Positions 24,925 to 33,305 of a stretch of 64,000 nt of DNA are shown here, piece by piece. The translations under genes were made by a program, and so were the position numbers. The first letter of the stretch is position 1. Each line of letters starts with the position of its first letter. Source of the stretch: Pseudomonadota bacterium (lineage in GTDB: Bacteria > Desulfobacterota > Desulfobulbia > Desulfobulbales > Desulfocapsaceae); assembly GCA_018821985.1 (NCBI GenBank), contig JAHJKP010000007.1:1-64000 (forward strand). The letters run 5' to 3'. Below the pieces are notes generated by a model. It was not told where the DNA came from and made no database searches. It worked only from the letters and a program-made list of their open reading frames with translations.

Positions 24925-25524
24925 CTACGACCGCACAAAAGCCAGCAGTGGCCCATAATCATACCGGTCTGCGGCACGCAGCGCATTGATATACTGTTTC
25001 CGGCAATCCCCGGCATCGACCAGGTTGCCGCTCCCCCAGGTAAAACGGGACTGTTTGAGCCGTTGCGCCAGAATAATATCAGTCATCAGACGGGCATGAC
25101 GGCCATTGCCGTTGGCAAAGGGATGGATTGCTGTAAGCCGGTGATGAAAGCGCACGGCGATCTCATCCGGAGGGTAGGAACCATGCTCAATCCAGGCCGC
25201 GCAATCATCGCAGAGGGTCCGCAGTTCCGTGGCTATCTGCCAGGCAGGAAAACAAATATTCTTGCCGGTCTTGCGGTACGATCCCGCCCAGCGCCAGACA
25301 TTACCGAACATCCGCTTGTGCAGCCGCTTGGCAAAACCATCGGTGAGAATGTCAGGATGGGCGCGGCGGAAGGCCCAGGCTTCGGCCTCAGCAATGTTTT
25401 CCTGCTCCCACCGATCCAGCTCGGCCCGCGTGGTGATGTGAGAGAGCAGCAGCCCTTCAGCTTCATCGGGATCAAGTGGAGTTGCCCCCTCCGGGGTGTC
25501 GAATATCATGGTTTCATATCCCAT
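24925..25524 (-). CDS. Mobile mystery protein B (Fic/DOC family)
   Basis: 199 residues with Fic core HPFANGNGRHARL, preceded by VWRWAGSYRKTGKNI, and the opening DTPEGATPLDPDE typical of mobile mystery protein B. It should transfer a nucleotide or phosphate to a protein target; the target is not known. Its start overlaps the end of mobile mystery protein A by 19 bases, which is the usual gene order on mobile elements. The pair behaves like a toxin (B) with its regulator (A), although this is inferred from genetics of similar pairs. Confidence 0.92.
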   Translation of the reverse strand: MGYETMIFDTPEGATPLDPDEAEGLLLSHITTRAELDRWEQENIAEAEAWAFRRAHPDILTDGFAKRLHKRMFGNVWRWAGSYRKTGKNICFPAWQIATELRTLCDDCAAWIEHGSYPPDEIAVRFHHRLTAIHPFANGNGRHARLMTDIILAQRLKQSRFTWGSGNLVDAGDCRKQYINALRAADRYDYGPLLAFVRS

Positions 25525-25976
25525 AGATCCTTGGGCGTCTCACGCGCCAGCTCCTCGATGGCACCATCCAGGGACGCCTGTTGCTCCTTGGTGGAAAGCC
25601 CCTGCGCCTCAAGAAGCATGGTGTGGGATACCCGTTGCAGCCGCTCGCCAGCCACCGCCCTCGCCTGCGTCCTTACGGTTTCCTCAAGCGTTGAGCGGGG
25701 AACAAGAGCGTAAACAAAGACACAATCCAGAGCCTCAGCCACCTGCCGCATGGTTTTGAGCGTCAAGGCGCCCGATGGCTCGCTCTGCTCCAGCTTATGA
25801 ACGCGGGGCTGGGAGACCTGAAGCCGCCCAGCCAACTGCTTACCGGACATACCCAGGGCCTCGCGTACTGCCCGTATCCATCCCTTTGGCGGCAACTGTA
25901 AACTCTTTACCTCACCGAACCTGGCCAGGGTGGCATCGAGCTGCCGCCGGGCAATCTGTTTATATTTCGTGTTCAT
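25506..25976 (-). CDS. Mobile mystery protein A (HTH regulator)
   Basis: 156 residues. Residues 37-75 form an Xre-type helix-turn-helix (VREALGMSGKQLAGRLQVSQ), followed by HKLEQSEPSGALTLKTM, then a C-terminal helical part with RVSHTMLLEAQGLS. This matches the partner always found upstream of mobile mystery protein B. It probably represses the pair's promoter. The DNA before its ATG (25977-26080) is very AT-rich. Confidence 0.92.
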   Translation of the reverse strand: MNTKYKQIARRQLDATLARFGEVKSLQLPPKGWIRAVREALGMSGKQLAGRLQVSQPRVHKLEQSEPSGALTLKTMRQVAEALDCVFVYALVPRSTLEETVRTQARAVAGERLQRVSHTMLLEAQGLSTKEQQASLDGAIEELARETPKDLWDMKP

Positions 25977-26556
25977 AAAATAACCTTTATGTTATTCGTT
26001 ATAGATATATAAATAATATATTCATTATATAATCATGAATAGAAAATAATATCAAAGTTATTTTTAGATTAGAGAACACACCTTGAGCGGTAACGCAGAT
26101 CACGCAGTCACTCTCCCTGCAATGCAGGGAATGGCGCTACTCTTATCCTCTATATGTTTTATCCTGATCAATATAATTGAAGTGATAGACCGGCTCCCCG
26201 AGTTGTTTTTTAGAGATCTTTAACAATGATAGCCTCGTAAAAAGTCCAAAACTTGTAATCTGGCACCATAGTTCTTGAAACAGTAGGTGGCGATGTAAAA
26301 AAGAACCAGCAAACACGTTGAGAGCACATCCTGCGTAAAGCAATAATTAAACACTGTGCTTAATTATTGCTTTACTTTGCCTTGATTTTTGCATAAATAT
26401 ATGCAAAATTGATGCATAGAGGTTAATGACCTTATTTTAATCATATGAGTTTGTGTATTGGAAGTATGAAAAAAAAAGTCCAAACAGGATGGGTTTACCC
26501 AGGAAAAAGTGGAACGCCGACAATACAATCTTAATATCCATTTGAAGGGGGAAGTG
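25977..26556. other. AT-rich gap with hairpins between mobile mystery A and the excisionase gene
   Basis: No convincing gene. It holds a 7-bp inner hairpin (26114-26120 with 26124-26130). Its flank GGGAATGGCGCTACTC resembles leader hairpin D (GGGAATGGTGCTGCTC), so it may be a decayed sixth copy. It also holds the terminator-like hairpin at 26335-26375. Confidence 0.5.
26335..26375 (+). terminator. 16-bp perfect inverted repeat followed by T-rich DNA
   Basis: GTAAAGCAATAATTAA (26335-26350) pairs perfectly with 26360-26375 across a 9-base loop, and the following plus-strand bases are T-rich. It may be a terminator or a protein site near the recombination genes; no gene upstream on the plus strand needs one. 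Confidence 0.45.
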
Positions 26557-26871
26557 ATGACCCCCGATGAAGTCGCCAGTTTTTTCAAGAAGAGTACCAG
26601 TTGGGTGTACAAAAACTGGAAAATTCTAGGCGGCGTGAAACTCGGGGGCTCCCTGTTTTTTCCCAACCAGGAAGAGATGTATGATTTATTGTTTCAACAA
26701 AGGAAACCCGTGGGGGGCAGCCCTCATTCACCAGGGAAGCAGGAATCAGGAAATTCCGTTCAAGATCAGAATAAAAAACAAGCAGAGCAAAATAAACAAC
26801 TGGGAAAAATTGAGAAAGCTGCCACCGGTGGAGAAAGCTCTAACAGGCATGGTCTTTTCGGACCATGTTGA
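26557..26871 (+). CDS. Excisionase-like (AlpA/MerR-type HTH) protein
   Basis: 104 residues from ATG 26557, which has AAGGGGG five bases upstream; a GTG at 26509 would add 16 residues. The start MTPDEVASFFKKSTSWVYKN, followed by GGVKLGGSLFFPNQEE, is the winged helix-turn-helix used by excisionases and AlpA regulators. The rest (from about 60) is a glutamine and lysine-rich unstructured tail. It sits just upstream of the integrase and probably directs excision of the island or regulates the integrase. Confidence 0.75.
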   Translation: MTPDEVASFFKKSTSWVYKNWKILGGVKLGGSLFFPNQEEMYDLLFQQRKPVGGSPHSPGKQESGNSVQDQNKKQAEQNKQLGKIEKAATGGESSNRHGLFGPC

Positions 26872-26998
26872 CCGAAAGCCGTAACAATCTCCCGTCCCAC
26901 ATGACCCAGCGCTTCTATTAAACAGTTTCCTTCTCACCAGAACAGGCAAGAAGACCGGTCCGATTGACAATAATACACCAGCAAGGGTATTATCTATA

Positions 26999-27101
26999 GC
27001 GGATGTTGCCAGTTTCCTAACCATAAAAAGCCATTACAGAATTTAGATGGCTGGAAATCGGTGGTGTAAAGCTTAGAGGGTCTCTATTTTTATTAAACTA
27101 A
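26999..27101 (+). pseudogene. Degenerate second copy of the excisionase HTH
   Basis: Between the excisionase and integrase genes, the frames read ADVASFLTIK and, after a frameshift, WLEIGGVKLRGSLFLLN then stop. These match DEVASFFKKS and WKILGGVKLGGSLFFPN of the intact copy. The duplicate is broken by a frameshift and internal stop. Confidence 0.65.
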
Positions 27102-27111
27102 GAGGAACTCT

Positions 27112-28218
27112 ATGAGTATTTATTTTGTGAAAAACAAAGGGTGGAGGTACGACTTCAACCTCCTAGGGATCAGGCACACGGAAACCTGGTTTAAAACAAA
27201 AAAAGAGGCACAGCGGGCCGAATCACAAAAAAGGGAGGAACTACTCAATCCACCGCTAATTCATACCACCAAGACCGATGTTGGCTTCTTGGAGTTAGTC
27301 AACTTACGCCTGGATAATGTCAAAGCATACAACTCCGCAGCGTATTATCGAGACTACTGTTATATGGCAAAAAGATGGTTTGCCCGCTGGGGTAAACTTG
27401 ATTGCAAAGATATCACATCTTCTATGATAGAAAAATTTGTCCTTACCCGACATAAGGTTTCTTCACACACTGCCAATATGGAAATTCGTTATTTACGAGC
27501 AACTTTTAATTTTGGCAAAAAGAGGAAACTCATCGATTTTAATCCTGTTGATGGGCTGGCTTTCCTGCCAGTTGATAAACGGATCAAATATGTCCCGCCA
27601 GTTGAAGATATCGAAAAAATAATACGAGTGGCTGATCCAGGAACTCAGGATTACCTGATCACAATTTGCGATACCATGGCCAGGGTGAGTGAAGTTAACA
27701 ATCTTTGCTGGAATGATGTGAATCTGACCAACAGGTATGTAATTCTTTATACCAGAAAAAAGAGAGGCGGCCATCTAACACCCAGGAAGGTCCCTATGAC
27801 ATTGCGTCTTTTTGAAATTTTGTCCAAACGAAATGCAGCGAGAGACCCAAAAAGACCTTGGGTGTTTTGGCACAGGTATTTTGACAGCAAGGCAGGGGTG
27901 TGGAAGGAAGCCCCGTACAAAGACCGGAAGCTTATCATGAGAAGCCTGTGTAACAAAGCAGGTGTTCAGTATTTTAGATTTCATGCCCTCAGGCATGCAG
28001 GTGCTTCGATCATGGATAATAATCAGGTGCCGATTGGAACCATTCAACGAATCCTGGGTCATGAGAATCGTTCAACAACTGAAATCTATCTACATAATCT
28101 TGGCAATTCCGAGGTTGAGGCAATGATGATTCTTGAGCGAGGAATGCAAGCTTCTCACACAAATTCACACACGGATTCACACACGGAAACAAAAAGGGTT
28201 TATGTGGAAACCACATAA
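27112..28218 (+). CDS. int: Tyrosine recombinase (integrase) of the tRNA-Thr island
   Basis: 368 residues. An N-terminal arm-binding region, a core-binding helical domain (about 55-150) and the catalytic domain with R191 (MARVSEV), H291-x-x-R294 (HALRH), H317 (LGHEN) and nucleophile Y326 (TEIYLH) are all present. It should recombine attP with the tRNA-Thr 3' end. The last residues are encoded by three 12-base repeats (HTNSHTDSHTET), and the final codons lie in the tRNA terminator hairpin, only 15 bases from the tRNA. GAGGAA precedes ATG 27112. Confidence 0.95.
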   Translation: MSIYFVKNKGWRYDFNLLGIRHTETWFKTKKEAQRAESQKREELLNPPLIHTTKTDVGFLELVNLRLDNVKAYNSAAYYRDYCYMAKRWFARWGKLDCKDITSSMIEKFVLTRHKVSSHTANMEIRYLRATFNFGKKRKLIDFNPVDGLAFLPVDKRIKYVPPVEDIEKIIRVADPGTQDYLITICDTMARVSEVNNLCWNDVNLTNRYVILYTRKKRGGHLTPRKVPMTLRLFEILSKRNAARDPKRPWVFWHRYFDSKAGVWKEAPYKDRKLIMRSLCNKAGVQYFRFHALRHAGASIMDNNQVPIGTIQRILGHENRSTTEIYLHNLGNSEVEAMMILERGMQASHTNSHTDSHTETKRVYVETT

Positions 28219-28224
28219 ACCCTT
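28194..28224 (-). terminator. Perfect 14-bp hairpin, terminator of tRNA-Thr
   Basis: AAGGGTTTATGTGG pairs with its complement across an AAA loop. On the minus strand it is followed by TTTTTGTTT just past the tRNA 3' end, so it ends the tRNA transcript. It overlaps the last codons of the integrase gene on the other strand. Confidence 0.7.
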
Positions 28225-28232
28225 GATTTTAC

Positions 28233-28308
<76 letters not shown>

Positions 28309-28434
28309 TTGATCAGACGCGACCCCTGAAAAGTAGTTCCAGTAATTATCAATTTTATGGTACTGTGTCAAGATCGGATCAACACATACTCCCTGATAAT
28401 TTAACTTGAGCCCTAGGGCTCCTCTCCCCTCATT

Positions 28435-29964
28435 ATGTTTTACCTGTCACTCTTCATAGCCTGCTCTCTCTTTCTGACGGGCTGTTCAGATTCCACCTCC
28501 TCATCTGAACAATCTAACAAAGGAAATCCTAAAAAATTACAGCCCATTATCAACCCTGAACAAAAGGGATGCAGACGCTGCCACATTGTCGTTCAGGATA
28601 AGCCCCATGATTTTCCCTGTTCAACCTGCCATGCGGGCAAGGAGTCCAGCACCGATAAGAAAGACGCCCATAGCGGCCTCATTTCACAACCAACCCACCC
28701 AACATCGATGGCTCAGAGCTGCAGCAGATGTCACCCTGACCAGGTGGCAGGGACAGCGCAATCAATTCATTTTACCCTGAAAGGCGAGGTCAATCTGGTG
28801 CGCAAGTCCTTTGGCGCCCAGAAGGAACTTGATACGCTCACCCAGATCCCCATTAGCGATGCACCGGAAACAGCTCTGCAACTGGCAGACGACCTGCTGC
28901 GTCGACGCTGCCTGCGATGCCATCCATATTCCAGCGGCGACCCTTATCCCCTGGTGGGTCATGGCACAGGATGCGCGTCCTGCCATATGGATTTCTCCAA
29001 GGGTTCGCCCACCTCTCACACCTTCCTGGCAACTCCAAGTGACAAGCAATGTCTGCAATGTCACTACGGCAACTGGGTCGGTGCCGACTATCATGGCCGC
29101 TTCGAGCATGACTTCAACGAGGAATACCGAACTCCCTACATCACCAAGGACCCCTTCACCCGTCCTTATGGCGTTGAATATCATCAGTTAACCCCTGACA
29201 TCCATCAACAGCGGGGCTTAATCTGTGTTGACTGCCATAATGGTGCTGAACTCATGAACAGCCGGAAGACCAAAGTAATCCAGTGCCAGGATTGCCACCT
29301 CCAAGAGAATCTGGTAAAATCCCTGCCGGCCAATGTGACCGAGGATGAAGGGAAATTCATCCTGCACTCTAAGGGTGACAAGAAGACTCATGCAATCCCG
29401 CTCATGCGTGATCCTGCTCATACCGCCTTTAAAGATCAAATAAGCTGTCAGGCATGTCATGCTCAATGGGCCTTCAATGATACGGGAACACACCTGCTCC
29501 GCAATGACACCAGGGAAAATGACGCCTTCTGGAGACTGACGACTCAGGGCAGTTGGGAGGTGGAAAAGATTCTAACCTATAACCTGAACCCTGATTACCC
29601 CACCACTTTGGCACCAGTCATGCTTGATAAGATCACTGGTGAAGAAAAAAAAGGGATATGGCATCAGGGATATATCATGCGCCGCTGGGAAACGGTACAG
29701 CTTGACAGGGACAAAAGCGGCAGGATATCGGTCATGCGCCCGGTGTTGGATCTTCATCTGTCATGGCTTGACGAAGAAAACAAGATACGTTTTGATGCCA
29801 TTCAGGCCCAATCGTCTGACAAAGGATTACAACCTTATACCCCACATACCACAGGACCTGCAGGGATGTTTTATCGACAGCGCCTGCAGGATTTTTATCG
29901 ATTGGAAGAAAAAAAGAAAGAAGCGACTGAAAGGAAACAGCAAGGACAACAGCAGGAGAACTGA
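28435..29964 (+). CDS. Nine-haem c-type cytochrome lipoprotein
   Basis: 509 residues with a lipoprotein signal (lipobox LTGC, Cys17) and nine CXXCH haem motifs (CRRCH, CSTCH, CSRCH, CLRCH, CASCH, CLQCH, CVDCH, CQDCH and CQACH) spread over residues 40-345. The C-terminal 160 residues have no haem motif and end in a charged tail. It should be an outer-face or periplasmic electron carrier or reductase of the octahaem class; the substrate cannot be told. ATG 28435 has only a weak Shine-Dalgarno. The palindrome GAGCCCTAGGGCTC (about 28407-28420) lies upstream and may be an operator. Confidence 0.85.
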   Translation: MFYLSLFIACSLFLTGCSDSTSSSEQSNKGNPKKLQPIINPEQKGCRRCHIVVQDKPHDFPCSTCHAGKESSTDKKDAHSGLISQPTHPTSMAQSCSRCHPDQVAGTAQSIHFTLKGEVNLVRKSFGAQKELDTLTQIPISDAPETALQLADDLLRRRCLRCHPYSSGDPYPLVGHGTGCASCHMDFSKGSPTSHTFLATPSDKQCLQCHYGNWVGADYHGRFEHDFNEEYRTPYITKDPFTRPYGVEYHQLTPDIHQQRGLICVDCHNGAELMNSRKTKVIQCQDCHLQENLVKSLPANVTEDEGKFILHSKGDKKTHAIPLMRDPAHTAFKDQISCQACHAQWAFNDTGTHLLRNDTRENDAFWRLTTQGSWEVEKILTYNLNPDYPTTLAPVMLDKITGEEKKGIWHQGYIMRRWETVQLDRDKSGRISVMRPVLDLHLSWLDEENKIRFDAIQAQSSDKGLQPYTPHTTGPAGMFYRQRLQDFYRLEEKKKEATERKQQGQQQEN

Positions 29965-29987
29965 GGCTATCAGGATGTTACGAGCCG

Positions 29988-30039
29988 TTATTCTTTATCT
30001 GCTTCCCCTGGGGCGGGCGGGGAAGCAGATAAAGAATAA
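29988..30039. terminator. Bidirectional terminator, 21-bp perfect stem
   Basis: 29988-30008 pairs fully with 30019-30039 around a GC-rich 10-base loop. It separates the converging cytochrome gene and trp operon, with A/T-rich outer arms giving T runs in both directions. Confidence 0.8.
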
Positions 30040-30060
30040 AGACGGCAGGACTGTCAGGAA

Positions 30061-30726
30061 TCAGCCCTCCAAGGCCTTGTTCTGGTCTGCCAACCGTACC
30101 TGCTCCATAAAGGCGTGCAGCTTATCCACATCTTTAATGCCTGGAGCCCGCTCCACACCTGAATTCACATCAACCCCAAAGGGACGTACCTGCTTGATTG
30201 CCTCCCTCACATTTTCAGGATCAAGGCCGCCGGCAAGAATCAGGGGCGACTGCAGATGCAGCCTGCCAATGATCCGCCAGTCAAAGACCATACCGGTTCC
30301 TCCTGCTATCCCCTTACTGTAGGTATCCAACAGAAATCCCTGCGCCATCTCGTTATACGGGGTAAAAAGATCGGCCTCTGTCTCCCCGCCGACCCGGAAG
30401 GCCTTGATCACCTTGCAGGGAGCTGCCGCGCGAGCCAGACGCTCACAATACTTTGGCTCTTCGCTGCCGTGCAACTGCGCATAAGAAAGGCCGCAATAGG
30501 CAATAATTTCTTCGACTTCCTGAGGATCACGATCGACAAAGACACCTACACAATCAACAAATGGCGGCAAATCAGCAATGATCTCCCGCGCATTCTCCGG
30601 CAAGATATGACGCGGACTCTCGTCCACAAAGATAAAACCAAGGGCATCAACCCCGGCCCGTACCCCTTCTTCTGCATCGTAACGATTGGTGATGCCACAC
30701 ATCTTAACCCGCGTCCTGGCGGCCAT
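30061..30726 (-). CDS. trpF: Phosphoribosylanthranilate isomerase
   Basis: 221 residues of TrpF. The start VKMCGITN has the catalytic Cys, and FVDESPRHILPENA, then FLLDTYSKGIAGGTG with its catalytic Asp, and LAGGLDPENV are all family signatures. It makes the third step product of tryptophan synthesis (CdRP from PRA). It is the last gene of trpEGDCF, 67 bases after trpC, and ends before the bidirectional terminator. Confidence 0.95.
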   Translation of the reverse strand: MAARTRVKMCGITNRYDAEEGVRAGVDALGFIFVDESPRHILPENAREIIADLPPFVDCVGVFVDRDPQEVEEIIAYCGLSYAQLHGSEEPKYCERLARAAAPCKVIKAFRVGGETEADLFTPYNEMAQGFLLDTYSKGIAGGTGMVFDWRIIGRLHLQSPLILAGGLDPENVREAIKQVRPFGVDVNSGVERAPGIKDVDKLHAFMEQVRLADQNKALEG

Positions 30727-30793
30727 GTTTCCTCCATCTTTTTATTAACAGTTCAGGGTGCCTTGAAAAAGTTCAAAGTATCCTGCCAATGAC

Positions 30794-31570
30794 TCAAAGA
30801 CCACGCAGGCCCTGCAAGGTATTCCCGCCGGCGCTACCGCGCATCAGGGTTTCACCAATCAGGGCGGCGGTTATCCCCTCTTCCTGAAGACGCTTCAGAT
30901 CGGCCTGTGTCTTCAGCCCCGACTCACCAACCACCGGAATATCCGCAGGGATCAATTTTCTAAGACGAAATGTCGTCTCAATATCCATAGAAAAATCCTT
31001 GAGATTGCGGTTATTCACGCCGATGAGGCTGCAGCCGACACCAAGCACCACCTCAAGCTCCTGCTCATCATGAACCTCAACCAGGGAATCCATGCCATAG
31101 TCACGGGCACAGGCCTGATAATCCCTTAACTGATGGGCATCAAGGATGGAAGCCATGAGCAATATGGCATCGGCCCCATGGACATGGGCCTCTTCGATCT
31201 GCAGCTCATCAATGATAAACTCCTTGCGCAACACCGGCAGCTTCACTTCCTCACGAACCTGAAGTAGATAGAGCAGACTGCCCTGGAAAAACTGTTCATC
31301 GGTCAGTACTGATATGGCTTGGGCACCATTATCTTCATAGTCCCTGGCAATGGCCACCGGATCAAAATCAGGCCTGATCACCCCTTTGGAGGGCGAGGCC
31401 TTCTTGATCTCGGCAATGATGGCCACACCTGGATAATCAATGAGCGCCTGACGGAAGCCCCGGGGGGGATCAATGGCTTTATGAGCAAACTGGGGAGGGA
31501 GCTGAATTCCACGCGCCTTCAGGAGGCGGACCTCTTCTTTTTTTCTGGCAACAATCGTATCTAAAATCAT
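30794..31570 (-). CDS. trpC: Indole-3-glycerol phosphate synthase
   Basis: 258 residues. IIAEIKKASPSKGVIR, SVLTDEQFFQGSL, VLRKEFIIDELQI, VGVNNRNLKDFS and VGESGLKTQAD show a complete TrpC active site (Glu, Lys, Lys and Glu in the usual places). It closes the indole ring. TrpC and TrpF are separate genes here, not the enterobacterial fusion. It lies 48 bases after trpD. Confidence 0.95.
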   Translation of the reverse strand: MILDTIVARKKEEVRLLKARGIQLPPQFAHKAIDPPRGFRQALIDYPGVAIIAEIKKASPSKGVIRPDFDPVAIARDYEDNGAQAISVLTDEQFFQGSLLYLLQVREEVKLPVLRKEFIIDELQIEEAHVHGADAILLMASILDAHQLRDYQACARDYGMDSLVEVHDEQELEVVLGVGCSLIGVNNRNLKDFSMDIETTFRLRKLIPADIPVVGESGLKTQADLKRLQEEGITAALIGETLMRGSAGGNTLQGLRGL

Positions 31571-31618
31571 CGTATAATCTATAGAATAAACAAAAAATCA
31601 AACAAACAACATGAGCTA

Positions 31619-32656
31619 TTAAGTCAGATTCCGGCAGAAGGCCACAAGCTGATCAAGCTTTGCCAGGGCCTTTCCGGAATCAATAATCTCTGCCGCCAAC
31701 CCCACCCCGGCCTGCAGATCTGCAGCCACACCGGCGGCCATCAGGGCTGCCCCGCCATTGATGAGGACCATGTCACGCTTGGCACCCTGCTCTCCCCCCA
31801 GGATAGCTCGCATCTGCGCGGCTGACTCCTGAGCAGTGGCCCCACCTTTGAGATCAGCAAGCGTGGCGCGCGGCAAGCCTAGTTGCTCCGGGGTAATAGT
31901 ATAGGTATTCACCTTACCCTCATGCAGATCAGAGACCCTGGTGCTGCCGGTGACCGTCAATTCGTCCAGATTGCCCTCGCCATGGACGACCAGCGCCCGC
32001 TTGGAGCCAAGCCTGCCAAGGACCTCGGCCAGGGGCTCGGTCAATTCCGAAGCAAAGACACCGAGCACCTGCACATTGGCACCGGCGGGATTGGTCAGCG
32101 GGCCCAGGATATTAAAGATGGTCCTGATCCCGATCTCACGCCGCGGGCCAATGGCATGTTTCATCGCCCCATGAAGAGCAGGCGCAAAGAGAAAACCGAT
32201 GCCGACCTCACGCACACAGCGTCCGATCTGGTCCGGAGTCAGAGTCAATGAAACGCCGGCGGCCTCAAGGACGTCTGCGCTGCCGCAATGACTGGAGACG
32301 GAACGGTTGCCATGTTTGGCCACCACCACCCCACCACCGGCCACCACAAAGGCGGAGGTGGTGGAGACATTAAAGGTTCCGGAACCGTCACCGCCGGTGC
32401 CGCAGGTATCCACCAGAATGCCGTCATGACTGACGTCAACGCCGGTTGCAATGGGAGTTGCCTTTTCCCGCATGACCCGCACCGCCCCGGTAATCTCGGC
32501 CACCGTTTCCCCTTTCATCCGCAGGGCCGTAATAAAGGAACCGATCTGGGCAGGGGTTGCCGATCCGCCCATGATCTCATTCATCACATCAACCATTTCA
32601 TCTTCGCTGAGATTCTGACGGGTTACTATCTGGGCAATTGCTTGTTTTATATCCAT
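31619..32656 (-). CDS. trpD: Anthranilate phosphoribosyltransferase
   Basis: 345 residues from ATG 32656 ([11 protein letters not shown]), chosen over a TTG 33 bases upstream because AGGAATAGG precedes it. The PRPP-binding [17 protein letters not shown] and [15 protein letters not shown] motifs are complete, as is [20 protein letters not shown]. It joins anthranilate to PRPP. The glutaminase domain is a separate gene (trpG), not fused as in enterics. Confidence 0.95.
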   Translation of the reverse strand: MDIKQAIAQIVTRQNLSEDEMVDVMNEIMGGSATPAQIGSFITALRMKGETVAEITGAVRVMREKATPIATGVDVSHDGILVDTCGTGGDGSGTFNVSTTSAFVVAGGGVVVAKHGNRSVSSHCGSADVLEAAGVSLTLTPDQIGRCVREVGIGFLFAPALHGAMKHAIGPRREIGIRTIFNILGPLTNPAGANVQVLGVFASELTEPLAEVLGRLGSKRALVVHGEGNLDELTVTGSTRVSDLHEGKVNTYTITPEQLGLPRATLADLKGGATAQESAAQMRAILGGEQGAKRDMVLINGGAALMAAGVAADLQAGVGLAAEIIDSGKALAKLDQLVAFCRNLT

Positions 32657-32696
32657 ATTCCTATTCCTGTCCGATCCTAATGATTTCAAAAATTCA

Positions 32697-33302
32697 CTAC
32701 CCCTTTAAGAGTGAGAGATAATCAGGGCGCATAAAATTCTTCAGCAAGGTGATACCCGCTGGGGTCATGATCGATTCAGGATGAAACTGCACCCCTTCAA
32801 TGGCCAGGGTCTTATGACGCAGCCCCATGAGCTCTCCCTCATCACTGCGAGCGCTGATTTCAAGACAATCGGGAAGAGTTGCCTCTTCTACCACCAGCGA
32901 GTGATAGCGCATACCATCAAATGGGTTCGGTAGAGAAGTAAACACCCCCTTGCCATCATGGGAGATGGGAGAGGTCTTGCCATGCATGATTCGTCTGGCC
33001 CGCACAGTTACTCCACCAAAGGCCTCACCCATGGACTGATGGCCAAGGCAGACCCCAAGGATGGGAATCTTCCCGGCAAAATATTTGATTGCGGCAATGG
33101 AGATTCCTGCCTGTGTCGGCGTACAGGGACCAGGTGAGATCAACAGCCGGTCGGGATGCAGAGCTTCGATTCCTTCGAGCGTGATCTTATCATTGCGAAA
33201 GACCTTGATCTCGGTCTTTTCACCCATGGCCGCACTGTTCCCGGCAATGGTCTGAACAATATTATAGGTAAACGAATCGTAATTATCAATGATGACCAGC
33301 AT
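32697..33302 (-). CDS. trpG: Anthranilate synthase component II (glutamine amidotransferase)
   Basis: 201 residues. The class I amidotransferase triad is visible: Cys in [11 protein letters not shown] and the His-x-Glu in [10 protein letters not shown]. It supplies ammonia to TrpE. It could also serve as PabA for folate synthesis, as in many bacteria with a single copy. It follows trpE by 3 bases. Confidence 0.95.
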   Translation of the reverse strand: MLVIIDNYDSFTYNIVQTIAGNSAAMGEKTEIKVFRNDKITLEGIEALHPDRLLISPGPCTPTQAGISIAAIKYFAGKIPILGVCLGHQSMGEAFGGVTVRARRIMHGKTSPISHDGKGVFTSLPNPFDGMRYHSLVVEEATLPDCLEISARSDEGELMGLRHKTLAIEGVQFHPESIMTPAGITLLKNFMRPDYLSLLKG

Positions 33303-33305
33303 GAT

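Noticed and set aside
26143-26666. Two short minus-strand frames (66 and 100 codons) near the excisionase gene
   Set aside because: They cross hairpins and the excisionase gene in antisense, have no good ribosome site and no family features.
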